From: Trinickia symbiotica
Lineage (GTDB): Bacteria > Pseudomonadota > Gammaproteobacteria > Burkholderiales > Burkholderiaceae
Direction of reading: 5' to 3'
NCBI RefSeq assembly: GCF_002934455.1
Contig: NZ_PTIR01000008.1
Span: 1 to 64,000 of the forward strand
DNA length: 64,000 nt
In this document: one piece after another, positions 26,449 to 35,933 of the stretch
Numbering within the stretch: the stretch's first letter is position 1
Layout of the letters: every line of letters starts with the position of its first letter
Notes under the pieces: model-generated
What the model was told of the DNA's origin: nothing
Database searches by the model: none
Seen by the model: the letters and a program-made list of their open reading frames with translations, nothing else
Position numbers and translations under genes: made by a program

Positions 26449-27237
26449 TTATCCAGCAGTCCGATACCGCTCAGCCGCATGCGACTGCCCGAAGTTCGGC
26501 ATCATCGCCAGCCGCGCGGCCTGATAGGTCTCCCATTGCCCAACATCAGGCAGCGGCGGAATCGTAATGGCCTCGCGGCGATCGAAGCCGACGAGCGCGG
26601 CATCGACGAGCTCTTCGACTTCCATGACGCCGGGGATCGTATCCACATCCTTGCCGCCGTGCGACCAGATTTCGGTCCTCGTCGCGGCGGGCAACACCGC
26701 CTGTACATAGACGCCCTTCGCGCCGAGCTCGAGTTGCAAGCCTTGTGAGAGAAAAGTGATGAAGGCTTTCGTCGCGCCGTACACGGTCGAGCCGAACTCC
26801 GGAATCAAGCCGACGACCGATGCGATATTGACAATCGCGCCCGAGCCCGCCTCGGCGAAACGCGGTGCGACTGCAGCGGCGAGGCGCGCGGGCGCGGTCG
26901 TATTGAGGGCGATGAGCCGCGCAACCTCTTCGGGTGCTTGATCGAGAAACGTGCCCGGCAACGTCGTGCCCGCGTTGTTGATCAGCACGCCGATGCGCGT
27001 GTCTGCGCGCAACCGCGTTTCCACTTTCGCCACGTCGGCGGCTTCGGCCAGATCCGCTTTCACGATGTCGATCGCGATACGGTTCTCCGCTCGCAATCGC
27101 GCTGCAAGTCCTTCCATACGCTCGACGTTGCGTGCGACGAGCACGAGGTCGTGGCCGCGCTTGGCGAAACGGTCGGCATAGATGGCGCCGATGCCGGTGG
27201 AGGCGCCCGTGATAAGGACGGCAGGTTTCGTGGACAT
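26449..27237 (-). CDS. Short-chain dehydrogenase/reductase
   Basis: This 262-residue protein has the classical SDR pattern: cofactor site TGASTGIG, NNAG near residue 88, SVVG...YGATK with the catalytic Tyr and Lys, and PAATRTEIW after it. Like other SDRs it is probably NAD(P)(H)-dependent. The substrate is unknown. It is transcribed divergently from a TetR regulator, with paired operator palindromes in the shared promoter, so it is likely its target gene. Confidence 0.88.
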   Translation of the reverse strand: MSTKPAVLITGASTGIGAIYADRFAKRGHDLVLVARNVERMEGLAARLRAENRIAIDIVKADLAEAADVAKVETRLRADTRIGVLINNAGTTLPGTFLDQAPEEVARLIALNTTAPARLAAAVAPRFAEAGSGAIVNIASVVGLIPEFGSTVYGATKAFITFLSQGLQLELGAKGVYVQAVLPAATRTEIWSHGGKDVDTIPGVMEVEELVDAALVGFDRREAITIPPLPDVGQWETYQAARLAMMPNFGQSHAAERYRTAG

Positions 27238-27263
27238 TAGGTTCTCCAGAAGAAAGATTATTT

Positions 27264-27318
27264 ACATGACGATCATCATGTATGCTCTAATGATGATGAT
27301 CATCATGTATAATGTCAA
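27264..27318. promoter_or_regulatory. Divergent promoter with two TetR-type operators
   Basis: ACATGACGATCATCATGT (27264-27281) is an 18-bp palindrome with one mismatched pair. ATGATGATCATCAT (27293-27306) is a perfect 14-bp palindrome, and both share GATCATCATGTAT. A perfect -10 TATAAT (27308-27313) faces the TetR gene. On the other strand TTGACA (27318-27313) is a -35 for the SDR gene. Binding at both sites would block both promoters. Confidence 0.7.
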
Positions 27319-27339
27319 GCGTCACTGCAGGGAGGAAAC

Positions 27340-27897
27340 ATGAAGGTGAGCCGAGAGCAAGTTGCCGAGAACCGGCGGAAAATTCTGGACGCCGCAAGTG
27401 AGCTTTTTCGCGCCAAGGGCTTTGAGGCGGTCACGGTCGCCGATGTCATGAAGGCCGCTGGGCTCACGCACGGCGGCTTCTATGGTTATTTCAAGTCGAA
27501 GGAAGACCTGATCGCGCAGGCGCTCGCGCACGTCTTCGAGCGGGCTGCGGCCAGCGATACGGAAATAGTCCGATACGCGGCGAAGTACCTCTCGCCGGCG
27601 CATCGCGATGATCTTGCCTGCGGTTGCCCTGTTGCCGCGCTCGGCGGCGAAACGGTACGGCAGACGCCACAGGCGCGTGCCGTCGCGACTCGGGCGCTGC
27701 GCGAGCGGATCGAGCGGGTCGCCGCAAGCATGGAAAATGTCGATCCTGCGATTGCGCGTAGGGAGGCGATCGGAAGCTGGTCGGCGTTGGTGGGCGGACT
27801 GATTCTCGCGAGACTAGCGGATGATCCAAAGCTTGCCGACGAGGTGCTGAAAGAGACGCTTGCATGGATTGATGGGCGCGCGATACAGCACTCATGA
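27340..27897 (+). CDS. TetR/AcrR-family repressor
   Basis: This 185-residue regulator has an N-terminal helix-turn-helix domain (NRRKILDAASELFRAKGFEAVTVADVMKAAGLTHGGFYGYFKSKEDLIAQAL), diagnostic of TetR, and a ligand-binding C-terminal half with a CGCPVAALGGE segment common in this subgroup. It is divergent from the SDR gene, and two palindromic operators lie in the 100-base gap. It probably represses itself and the SDR. The inducer is not known. Confidence 0.9.
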   Translation: MKVSREQVAENRRKILDAASELFRAKGFEAVTVADVMKAAGLTHGGFYGYFKSKEDLIAQALAHVFERAAASDTEIVRYAAKYLSPAHRDDLACGCPVAALGGETVRQTPQARAVATRALRERIERVAASMENVDPAIARREAIGSWSALVGGLILARLADDPKLADEVLKETLAWIDGRAIQHS

Positions 27898-28192
27898 GGT
27901 GACGGACGCGCCATCGCAGGGCGGGGTCATTAGAGACTCGACTATCGACAGGAAGCACCATACGGCCTGCGGATGGCCACACTCGTCGAACATTCGCATA
28001 CCTTATGCGATGCCGACTACTCCGCGAGACGGGCGAATGAGCCGAACGTTTCGAGCCTCCGCGTAGCGGTGGACGGTCCGTCCCGCGGGCGCCCGAGGAG
28101 AATATGTAGGGCCCGAATACGTGATTTCCCTAATCCCAGTAGAATCGCCGTTTCGAAAAGACGAATCCATCGACGAATCGGCGAGCGAACTG
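27898..28192. other. Intergenic region between TetR and MFS genes
   Basis: No supported gene, hairpin or promoter of good quality was seen here. The open frame of the MFS gene runs back to 28121, but its start is best placed at 28193. Confidence 0.6.
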
Positions 28193-29416
28193 ATGTACCA
28201 GGTAGGGACGGAAAGAAAAACGGGGCTGGTGCTTTTTGCGCTGGCGGTGGGCGGGTTCGCAATCGGTACGACGGAGTTCGCGACGATGAGCTTGCTGCCG
28301 TTGTTCGCGCAGGGCCTGGGCATCGACGCGCCGACTGCCGGCCACGCGATCAGCGCCTATGCGCTCGGCGTCGTCGTGGGAGCCCCGGCGCTCGCGGTAA
28401 TCGGTGCCCGGCTCGATCGGCGCACGTTGCTGATTGCGCTCATGGCCATGTTCGCCATCGGCAACACATTGAGCGGCCTTGCGCCGAGCTACGAATGGTT
28501 GCTCGTGTTCCGCTTCTTGACCGGGTTACCGCACGGCGCCTATTTCGGCATCGCCGCGCTCGTCGCGACTTCTCTCGTGCCCGAGGATCGCCGCACCGTT
28601 GCCGTCGGCCGCATGTTTCTCGGCCTGACGTTCGCAACGATCATCGGTGTGCCGCTCTCGAATTGGCTCGGCCATGCGATCGGCTGGCGCTGGAGTTTCG
28701 GCTTCGCCGCTTCGTTAGGAGTTCTGACGATGACCTGCGTTCGGCTGTGGGCGCCTTCGGTGCCCCCCTCGGCCGAGGCGAGCCCGCTGCGCGAATTGGG
28801 CGCGTTGCGGCGCCCGCAAGTATGGCTGACGCTCGGCATCGGCGCGATCGGCTTCGGCGGTCTTTTCGCCGTCTACACCTATCTCGCCGACATCCTCGCA
28901 TCGGTCACGCATGTGTCTGTCGCCGCCACCGGCCTCATATTGAGCGTATTCGGCGTGGGCATGACGATCGGCAACGTCGTCATCCCGGTCTTCGCGGATC
29001 GCGCACTGATGCGCACCGCAGGCTTGCTGCTTCTCTGGAGCGCCGTCATGCTGCTGCTCTTTCCGCTTGCCGCCCATAACGTGTGGACGATCACGATCGT
29101 CGTATTCCTGATCGGCATCGGCGGGGCACTCGGCACGGTGCTGCAGACGCGACTCATGGATGTCGCCGAAGACGCGCAGGGGCTGGCCGCGGCGCTCAAT
29201 CATTCCGCGTTCAATACGGCCAATGCACTCGGTCCGTTTCTCGGCGGTCTGGCGATCGCAGGCGGATTCGGATGGACATCGCCCGGGTGGGTCGGCGCAT
29301 TGCTCGCGCTTGGCGGGATCGGCATCTGGGCGCTTTCGCTCTACGTTCAGCGCAGAAGCGCAGCGGCCGCGGTTCGGCGCGTCGAGAGCCGCGTGTATGC
29401 CGAATCGGAGCGGTAG
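28193..29416 (+). CDS. MFS exporter (sugar efflux/arabinose polymer-type)
   Basis: From ATG 28193 this is a 407-residue protein with 12 predicted helices. It begins with LVLFALAVGGFAIGTTEFATM, characteristic of the AraJ/YdhP-like subgroup of the MFS, and has an arginine-containing loop after helix 2 (GARLDRRTLLIAL) and RFLTGLPHGAYFGIAA in helix 4 (YFGI). Export of small compounds is likely. The open frame reaches 28121, but that extension would precede the first helix with polar residues. The adjacent TetR faces the other way, so a link is unproven. Confidence 0.82.
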   Translation: MYQVGTERKTGLVLFALAVGGFAIGTTEFATMSLLPLFAQGLGIDAPTAGHAISAYALGVVVGAPALAVIGARLDRRTLLIALMAMFAIGNTLSGLAPSYEWLLVFRFLTGLPHGAYFGIAALVATSLVPEDRRTVAVGRMFLGLTFATIIGVPLSNWLGHAIGWRWSFGFAASLGVLTMTCVRLWAPSVPPSAEASPLRELGALRRPQVWLTLGIGAIGFGGLFAVYTYLADILASVTHVSVAATGLILSVFGVGMTIGNVVIPVFADRALMRTAGLLLLWSAVMLLLFPLAAHNVWTITIVVFLIGIGGALGTVLQTRLMDVAEDAQGLAAALNHSAFNTANALGPFLGGLAIAGGFGWTSPGWVGALLALGGIGIWALSLYVQRRSAAAAVRRVESRVYAESER

Positions 29417-29461
29417 CGAGTTCGATGACTGCTTAGTTAGCGTCGTAAGGCACATCATCGT

Positions 29462-29989
29462 ATGGCATCGCACGCGGCACATCATGCGACCGGCTGGGCC
29501 GCTGGCACGATTGCGGCCGTGCTCGTCGCGCAAGCGGGCGCGGCGGGCCCATGGCACCTCGGAATCCTGGCTGCGTTCGTGGCCGGTATCGCCGGCGGTA
29601 CCGCGCCCGATTGGCTCGAAATCGCCTGGTGGAGCCGCTCGCGACGGCTCTGGATCACGCATCGCACGGCAACGCATTGGGGCCTCGGCTGGGCAGTCGT
29701 GCTCGCTTTTTCCTATCACGTGCTCGGCCGCGCGCAACCCCTGGCGGCGCCGCTCTTCGGTTTTGCCTGTGGCGGATTCATGCATCTGCTGGCGGATTGG
29801 CCGAACCCGCTCGGTGTGCCGTGGATTTGGAAACGCCATTCCCTGAACTGGTGGAAGAGCGGACGCTGCGACCTGCTCGTCGTCGCGCTCGCGTGGGCGG
29901 CCGCATGCTGGATCGCGCGGCCGTTTTGGGCGACGCGCGTTGGACATCTTGCGCACTGGCTGCATGCCCTTTCAGGCGGCGCTTTTTAG
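29462..29989 (+). CDS. YdjM/DUF457-like membrane-bound metal-dependent hydrolase
   Basis: This is a 175-residue integral membrane protein with about four helices. It carries motifs of the YdjM (LexA-regulated) family: GGTAPDWLE, ITHRTATHWG and MHLLADWPNPLG. The conserved Asp, His, and Glu residues fit a metal-binding membrane hydrolase as proposed for the family. No LexA box was searched for here. It follows the MFS gene by 45 bases and could be co-transcribed. Confidence 0.72.
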   Translation: MASHAAHHATGWAAGTIAAVLVAQAGAAGPWHLGILAAFVAGIAGGTAPDWLEIAWWSRSRRLWITHRTATHWGLGWAVVLAFSYHVLGRAQPLAAPLFGFACGGFMHLLADWPNPLGVPWIWKRHSLNWWKSGRCDLLVVALAWAAACWIARPFWATRVGHLAHWLHALSGGAF

Positions 29990-30230
29990 ACTTCCTCTCC
30001 CGGCTGTCGCCGAATTCCCAGCCTTACGCCGTGCTCGGGCAGGCCGCCGCTGGCGATCTCGCGACGAGCCGCGCCCGATTTTTTCGCTTTTTTTTGCTTT
30101 AAAGATTCATTTTTGTTCGTCGGCGAGTGAAGTAGATTCGAAATGCATAAGGCAATGCGCCGCCGCTAGACGCCGATCATGCAAAACGCAAAGCGGCAGC
30201 GAGGTGCCGGTAGTCTATTCGCCCGTGGCC

Positions 30231-32156
30231 ATGAAACGAATCCGTGCTTTGCTCACTGCCGCCTGGCTAGGCGCGGCGGCGGCGATCGCACCGCAGTGTC
30301 AGGCGCAGTACACCACCGACTGGTTGGCGAACACGTTCGGAACCGATGCGGCCCACGTGGGCAACACGGCTCGCTCGATGTGGGTCGCGCCGGAAGGGAC
30401 GATCTATACCTCCACCATGTGGGACGAGGACGAAGGTGGGGTGGCCATTTACCGGAGCGGGCAGAACGCCGGTTCGATCGGGATCCACAACGAATTTCAA
30501 GGCAGCGCCATCACAGGCAACGCTACCGCCATCTTCGCCGCTTTGCAGTACAACGCCGCGTATGGCAGCGGCATGGTCGGTCGATATGACCGCACTACCG
30601 GCGAGCGCGACCTTCTGATCCCGGTCAGCGCGGATACCTCCGAAACGCGGGCCGATGTCGTCACCGGGCTCGCGACATCGGGCTCGCTGCTTTACGCAAG
30701 CGACTTTCCCGGAAACCGCGTCAGAGTCTTTACCACCGATGGCGTATGGCAACGCGATATCAGCGTCTCGGGCCCCGGCGCACTGGCGATCGACGGCGCC
30801 GGGCACCTCTGGGTTGCGCAGAAAGAGCAGGGCGCGGTTGCGGAGTTCAGCCCGGCCGGCGTGCCTTTGAACACGATTGCGATGCCTGCCGCCTCGCGGC
30901 CGTCCGCCCTTTACTACGACTCGCCCACGCGCCAGCTGATGGTCGGCGACGAAGGGCCCGACATGAATATCAAGCGGTACCTGATTACCCACGCGCCGAT
31001 TCTCGTCGGTACCTTCGGCGTGACAGGCGGCTATCTGGATACGGCGTCCGGCATCAAAGGGCAAATCGGCGACAAGCGATTCACGCGCGTAGTCGGCATC
31101 GGTAAAGACTCCGCGGGCAATCTCTACGTCCTCGACAACCCATGGGGCGGCACCTGGGATCTCGGCCGCGACGGCGGCACCGACATTCACGCCTTCGACA
31201 GCTCCGCCAACCCGCTCTGGAACCTTCAGTCGCTGAACTTCGAAGGAAACGGCGCACCGGATCCAGGTACCGATGGCGCCTATTTCTATAGCGGCAGCAA
31301 CATCTACACCGGCACGGCGGGCGGGACGTTCGTGGCCAACACGATCGACCCCATCGCCTACCCGTCGGACCCGCGCATCGTCAACGACGGCGGCGATCGC
31401 GACGAGCACTTCGCTCAAGTCGCGTCGATCGGTGCGAATCGCATTCTCGTCGCGGCGGGCCAGAATCCGGCGCACTTCTATTTCTTTCATTTCAATGCCG
31501 CCAACGGCTACATCGCCATACCCGATGGCTCGCTCCCGGGCGCGCTGTTCGGCACGACGGCGCTCGTCACTTCGGGGTTCTGTCTGGACAGCAGCGGGGA
31601 TGTCTGGGCCGGCCCAGAAGGTACGAATGAGATTTGGCACTATCCGCTCACCGGCTTCGATGCCGCGGGCGAGCCGATATGGGGGCAGGCGATCGCGACG
31701 GCCGTTCCAGCGACGGTGCAGCCGCTCACGCGAATCGTCTACCTGCCCGAAAACGACACGATGATCCTTGCGCAAGGCGTGGCCGGCAGCGCGGACTGGT
31801 CGCAGATGGGAACGAGAATCGAGGTGTACCACGGATGGCGCGCAGGTAACACCACGTTGCCTTATCCCGTCATCAACATCACGGGTGCCAATCCTAAGTC
31901 GATTGCGGCAGCCGGCAATTATCTCTTCGTCGGCTATTTCCATACGGTGCCCAACATCGATGCGTTCAATCTCGTCACCGGCAGCCTCGATGCGACGTTG
32001 ATCAACACGAATACGAGCCGAGTGAGCGTCGGCAACGACGTCGATTCGATGTATGGGCTGAGAGCCTATCGGCGAACGACAGGGGAGTACGTCGTCACGA
32101 AGGACAACTACAACGATTCGAGTCTGATCGTTTATCGCTGGAACCCGGGCTTGTAG
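30231..32156 (+). CDS. Exported beta-propeller protein, copy 1
   Basis: This 641-residue protein from ATG 30231 has a signal peptide (MKRIRALLTAAWLGAAAAIAPQCQA) and is otherwise a repetitive beta-strand protein of the NHL/SMP-30 type (FGTDAAHVGNTARSMWVAPEGTIYTS, LATSGSLLYASDFPGNRVRV). It is close to the protein encoded on the other strand at 57153-59162 over the full length. The open frame extends upstream to 29940, but without signal peptide or similarity, so 30231 is chosen. It has no known catalytic residues. An AT-rich stretch with T-runs lies just upstream (30075-30120). Confidence 0.78.
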   Translation: MKRIRALLTAAWLGAAAAIAPQCQAQYTTDWLANTFGTDAAHVGNTARSMWVAPEGTIYTSTMWDEDEGGVAIYRSGQNAGSIGIHNEFQGSAITGNATAIFAALQYNAAYGSGMVGRYDRTTGERDLLIPVSADTSETRADVVTGLATSGSLLYASDFPGNRVRVFTTDGVWQRDISVSGPGALAIDGAGHLWVAQKEQGAVAEFSPAGVPLNTIAMPAASRPSALYYDSPTRQLMVGDEGPDMNIKRYLITHAPILVGTFGVTGGYLDTASGIKGQIGDKRFTRVVGIGKDSAGNLYVLDNPWGGTWDLGRDGGTDIHAFDSSANPLWNLQSLNFEGNGAPDPGTDGAYFYSGSNIYTGTAGGTFVANTIDPIAYPSDPRIVNDGGDRDEHFAQVASIGANRILVAAGQNPAHFYFFHFNAANGYIAIPDGSLPGALFGTTALVTSGFCLDSSGDVWAGPEGTNEIWHYPLTGFDAAGEPIWGQAIATAVPATVQPLTRIVYLPENDTMILAQGVAGSADWSQMGTRIEVYHGWRAGNTTLPYPVINITGANPKSIAAAGNYLFVGYFHTVPNIDAFNLVTGSLDATLINTNTSRVSVGNDVDSMYGLRAYRRTTGEYVVTKDNYNDSSLIVYRWNPGL

Positions 32157-32183
32157 CCACGCGCGGGGCTGCCGAACCCAGTT

Positions 32184-33098
32184 CTACGACGCGTCCGCCG
32201 GCCCGCCGTCCTTGAAGTGGTCGATCAGGAAATCGATGAACGCCCTCGCTCGTGCCGACTGATTGCGTTTGTTCGGGTAGTAGACGAAGAGATCGGCCGA
32301 GGGCTGCGCGAATTCCGGCAATACCACGCGCAGCCTCCCGCTTTCCAGATATTTCGCGAGATCCCATTCCGAGCGCACGAGGATGCCGTGGCCATCGAGC
32401 GCCCAGCCGAGCACGATGTCACCATCGTTGCTGGAAAGCATGCCGTGCACCTTCACCGATTCGGTTCGCCCGTTGTGCGCGAGACGCCAGACGCCGTAAG
32501 CGTCGTCGTTCTGCCGATGAAGGATGCACGTATGCCGGGCGAGATCGGCAAGGCTCGTGGGTGTCCCATGTTTTTCGAGGTAGCGAGGCGAGGCGCAAAG
32601 AAACCTGCGATTCGACATGACCCGTCGCGCATTGAGTCTCTTGTCAGGAAGCTCGCCGAAGCGGATGGCGAGGTCGATGCCGCTTTCGACGAGATCGACC
32701 GGGCGATCAGTCACGTCGAGCTGCACCTCCACATGCGGGTATCGCTTCGCAAACGACGAGACGATCGGCGCGATGGTTGTACGCCCGAAGCCGAGCGTGG
32801 CGTTGACGCGCAGCAGGCCCTTCGGCACTGAGTGGCTCGACGATACGGCGTCTTCCATCTCACGAATCTCGGCGAGGATCCGCGTGGCGTGATGCAGGTA
32901 CGTCTCGCCCTCCGACGTCAGGCTGATGTGGCGCGTGGTGCGGTTCACGAGCCGCACGCCGAGCCTCGCTTCCAATTGTGACAGCCGTTTCGTGGCGGCG
33001 GGCGGCGTCAGATCGAGCGCCCGGGCCGCCGCCGCAAGGCTGCCATGGCGTGCAAGCAGCACGAAGAACTCGAGTTGAGAAGCGACTTCCGTCTTCAC
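32184..33098 (-). CDS. LysR-family regulator, probably of the tartrate genes
   Basis: This 304-residue regulator has an N-terminal winged helix-turn-helix (LEFFVLLARHGSLAAAARALDLTPPAATKRLSQLEARLGVRLVNRTTR) and a C-terminal effector domain of the DmlR-type branch (SGIDLAIRFGELPDKRLNARR). It is divergent from the tartrate dehydratase-like gene, the usual position for a LysR activator of an adjacent catabolic operon. The effector is likely the substrate, a dicarboxylate, by inference. Confidence 0.85.
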   Translation of the reverse strand: MKTEVASQLEFFVLLARHGSLAAAARALDLTPPAATKRLSQLEARLGVRLVNRTTRHISLTSEGETYLHHATRILAEIREMEDAVSSSHSVPKGLLRVNATLGFGRTTIAPIVSSFAKRYPHVEVQLDVTDRPVDLVESGIDLAIRFGELPDKRLNARRVMSNRRFLCASPRYLEKHGTPTSLADLARHTCILHRQNDDAYGVWRLAHNGRTESVKVHGMLSSNDGDIVLGWALDGHGILVRSEWDLAKYLESGRLRVVLPEFAQPSADLFVYYPNKRNQSARARAFIDFLIDHFKDGGPADAS

Positions 33099-33122
33099 TG
33101 AAAGTTAATAAAGAAGTGAGTT

Positions 33123-33156
33123 TCGGTGAATCATAACGCCCCTATCGGCGAATAAT
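33123..33156. promoter_or_regulatory. Direct repeat in the LysR/dehydratase intergenic region
   Basis: TCGGTGAATCAT at 33123 and TCGGCGAATAAT at 33145 are 22 bp apart, two helical turns. This suits a LysR tetramer site upstream of the dehydratase gene. The match is suggestive only. Confidence 0.4.
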
Positions 33157-33218
33157 CTAGCGGCTCTTGGCGCTGAATGCCGCTTCGCGGCGGCGACGCG
33201 CGATGCAACGGAGACCCT

Positions 33219-34385
33219 ATGAGAATCGTCGAAATCCGCGAGAAGACCGTTCAAATCAGCTCGTCCATTCGCAATGCCTACATCGATTTCAGCAAGATGA
33301 CGCTGAGTCTCGTCGCCGTGGTCACCGACGTGATCCGCGACGGCAAGCCGGTGATCGGTTACGGTTTCAACTCGAACGGTCGCTACGGACAAGGAACGCT
33401 CATGCGCGAGCGGTTTATTCCGCGCTTGATGGAGGCGGATCCCGCTTCGCTCGTCGATGACAAGGGCGACAACCTCGATCCGCATAAGATCTGGGCGACG
33501 ATGTTCAAGAACGAGAAGCCCGGTGGCCACGGCGAGCGTTCGGTCGCGATCGGCACGATCGACATGGCCATCTGGGACGCCGTCGCGAAGATTGAACGCA
33601 AGCCGCTCTTTCAGTTGCTGGCCGATCGTTATGGCAACGGCCAGCCGAACCGTAAGGTTTTCGTCTACGCGGCCGGTGGCTACTACTACCCGGGCCAGGA
33701 TCACGGGAAGCTCAAAGACGAAATGCGCAGCTACATCGACCGTGGGTATACGGTCGTCAAGAAGAAGATCGGCGGGGCGTCGCTCGACGAGGACCTGCGC
33801 CGCATCGATTCGATCCTGAGCGTGCTTGGCGAGGGGCAAAAGCTCGCGGTCGACGCGAACGGCCGCTTCGATCTCGACACGGCGATCCAGTACGCCAAGG
33901 CCCTCTCGCAATACGACCTCTTCTGGTACGAAGAGCCGGGCGATCCGCTCGATTACGAACTGCAGGCGACGCTGCGCAACTACTACGCGAATCCGATGGC
34001 GACGGGGGAAGACCTGTTCTCGATGCAGGACGCTCGCAATCTCATCCGCTACGGCGGCATGCGGCCGGACCGCGATTGGCTCCAGTTCGACTGCGCGCTC
34101 AGCTACGGCCTCGTCGAATATCTGCGGACGCTCGAGATGCTGCGCCAGCACGGCTGGTCGCCGAGCCGTTGCATTCCGCACGGCGGCCATCAAATGTCGC
34201 TGAACATTGCCGCGGGTCTCGGCCTCGGCGGCAACGAGTCGTACCCCGACTTGTTCCAGCCTTATGGCGGCTTTCCCGATGGCGTGAAGGTCGACAACGG
34301 CTACATCACGATGCCGGACCTGCCCGGCATCGGCTTCGAAGGCAAGGCGGACCTCTACGCCGAAATGCGAAAACTCTCGGCATAG
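33219..34385 (+). CDS. D(-)-tartrate dehydratase-like enolase superfamily enzyme
   Basis: From ATG 33219 (RBS GGAGACCC) this 388-residue protein belongs to the mandelate racemase/muconate lactonizing group. Visible active-site residues are the KKKIGG lysines (about 181-183), D212 (AVDANG), E238 (WYEEPGDP), E264 (ATGEDLF) and H321 (IPHGGH). These sit one residue before the residues recalled for the characterised tartrate dehydratase TarD (K184, D213, E239, E265, H322), a strong positional match. That enzyme dehydrates D-tartrate to oxaloacetate. The neighbouring DctA-type importer supports such a role, but other acid sugars remain possible. Confidence 0.85.
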   Translation: MRIVEIREKTVQISSSIRNAYIDFSKMTLSLVAVVTDVIRDGKPVIGYGFNSNGRYGQGTLMRERFIPRLMEADPASLVDDKGDNLDPHKIWATMFKNEKPGGHGERSVAIGTIDMAIWDAVAKIERKPLFQLLADRYGNGQPNRKVFVYAAGGYYYPGQDHGKLKDEMRSYIDRGYTVVKKKIGGASLDEDLRRIDSILSVLGEGQKLAVDANGRFDLDTAIQYAKALSQYDLFWYEEPGDPLDYELQATLRNYYANPMATGEDLFSMQDARNLIRYGGMRPDRDWLQFDCALSYGLVEYLRTLEMLRQHGWSPSRCIPHGGHQMSLNIAAGLGLGGNESYPDLFQPYGGFPDGVKVDNGYITMPDLPGIGFEGKADLYAEMRKLSA

Positions 34386-34447
34386 AACGATCGCAGCACA
34401 CGCGGCCTGCGCGAACAGAACGAATACGCCACGGAATGGAGACAGCC

Positions 34448-35788
34448 ATGCGGGTTTCAACGATAAGGAAGTACCTGTCGAGACTCTACGTTCAGGTCTT
34501 GATCGGCATCATCGCCGGCGTCGCCGTCGGGCATTTCTTTCCCGATCTGGGCACCCAAGCCAAACCGCTTGGCGATCTCTTCATCAAGCTCATCCGGATG
34601 CTGCTCGCGCCGATCATTTTCGCGTCGGTGGTCGTCGGAATCGCGCGGATGAACGACATCCATTCGGCCGGGCGAGTGGGTGTCAAAGCGATTCTCTACT
34701 TCGAGTTCGCCTCGACGATCGCGCTTGCAATCGGGCTCATCGTCGTCAATCTCGTGCATCCAGGCAGCGGAATGAATGTCGATGCCGCCCATATCGACAC
34801 GGCGGCAATCAGCGCCTATACGCATTCAGCGCACCAGCATACGACGCTCGATTTCTTCATGAATATCGTGCCGAACAGCGTCGTCGGCGCATTCGCCAAC
34901 GGTGAAATGCTGCAGGTGATCTTCTTCTCGGTGCTGTTCGCCATTGCGCTCGCGAAGCTCGGCCCACGCACGGCACCTTTCGTCGACATGCTCGACATGT
35001 TTCTGCAGGCGATGTTCGGCGTGGTGCGCATCGTCATGTACGTCGCGCCGATCGGCGCGTTCGGGGGGATGGCATTCACCGTCGCCAAATATGGCATCGG
35101 CACGCTGGCTTCGTTCGGCGAGCTGATGTTGAGCCTCTATCTGACGACGATCGCGTTCATCGTCGTGGTGCTGGGCGGCGTGATGCGTCTGAGCGGATTG
35201 TCGCTGTGGAAATTTCTGCGGTACATCAAGGACGAAATCTTCGTCACGTTCGGGACGGCTTCAACCGAGGCTGTTTTGCCGCAGATGCTCATCAAGCTCG
35301 AGAAGCTGGGGTGCTCGCGCCCCGTTGTCGGCATGGTCTTGCCGACCGGCTACACGTTCAACGCGGACGGTACGGCAATCTATCTGACGATGGCCGCCAT
35401 CTTCATCGTTCAGGCGATGAATATTCATCTGAGCGTATGGGATCAACTTCTGGTGCTCGGCGTGCTGCTGTTCACCTCGAAGGGGTCCGCCGGCGTGGCG
35501 GGCGCGGGCTTCGTCGCATTGGCGGCCACGCTCGCATCCATGCAGAAGATTCCCGTGTCGGGCCTGGTGCTGTTGCTGGGTGTCGATCGCTTTCTGAACG
35601 AGGCGCGCGCCGTGACGAATCTGATCGGCAACGGTGTCGCGACGATCGTCGTGGCCCGATGGGAAAAGGCCATCGATATGGAGCAGGCGCGAACGATGCT
35701 TGAGAGGGGAACGCTCGATATGGCGGAAATCGAGCGGGCTGACGAGGACGCGAACGGGCGCGTGATCGGTGCGGGGCGCTCGGTCTGA
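34448..35788 (+). CDS. dctA: C4-dicarboxylate/proton symporter, DctA family
   Basis: This 446-residue membrane transporter belongs to the DctA branch. It begins [24 protein letters not shown] and shows [38 protein letters not shown] with the serine/threonine-rich hairpin, [22 protein letters not shown] and [22 protein letters not shown], all hallmarks of the family. It lies 62 bases after the tartrate dehydratase-like gene, same direction, and probably imports its substrate or a product. An ATG at 34436 is in frame. The one at 34448 is preferred for spacing. Confidence 0.92.
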   Translation: MRVSTIRKYLSRLYVQVLIGIIAGVAVGHFFPDLGTQAKPLGDLFIKLIRMLLAPIIFASVVVGIARMNDIHSAGRVGVKAILYFEFASTIALAIGLIVVNLVHPGSGMNVDAAHIDTAAISAYTHSAHQHTTLDFFMNIVPNSVVGAFANGEMLQVIFFSVLFAIALAKLGPRTAPFVDMLDMFLQAMFGVVRIVMYVAPIGAFGGMAFTVAKYGIGTLASFGELMLSLYLTTIAFIVVVLGGVMRLSGLSLWKFLRYIKDEIFVTFGTASTEAVLPQMLIKLEKLGCSRPVVGMVLPTGYTFNADGTAIYLTMAAIFIVQAMNIHLSVWDQLLVLGVLLFTSKGSAGVAGAGFVALAATLASMQKIPVSGLVLLLGVDRFLNEARAVTNLIGNGVATIVVARWEKAIDMEQARTMLERGTLDMAEIERADEDANGRVIGAGRSV

Positions 35789-35933
35789 ATCTCGATCGGC
35801 GCGGAAAAACAAAAAGCGCTCGCTCTCACGGCTCAAGTCCAACGGGAGGGTGCCGTTAACGGTATTGGTGGCCTCTGTCCATCGACATTGGGCAAGGCGA
35901 GAGTTTTTCACATACCTATCGGCACCCTTTCAA

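Noticed and set aside
28715-29965. 416-residue minus-strand frame
   Set aside because: It is a shadow of the MFS and YdjM-like genes with low-complexity composition.
30267-31943. 558-residue minus-strand frame
   Set aside because: It is a shadow of the beta-propeller gene; the signal peptide and paralogue support only the plus strand.
33105-34460. 451-residue minus-strand frame over the dehydratase gene
   Set aside because: The plus strand has all TarD-like active-site residues, so this is a shadow.
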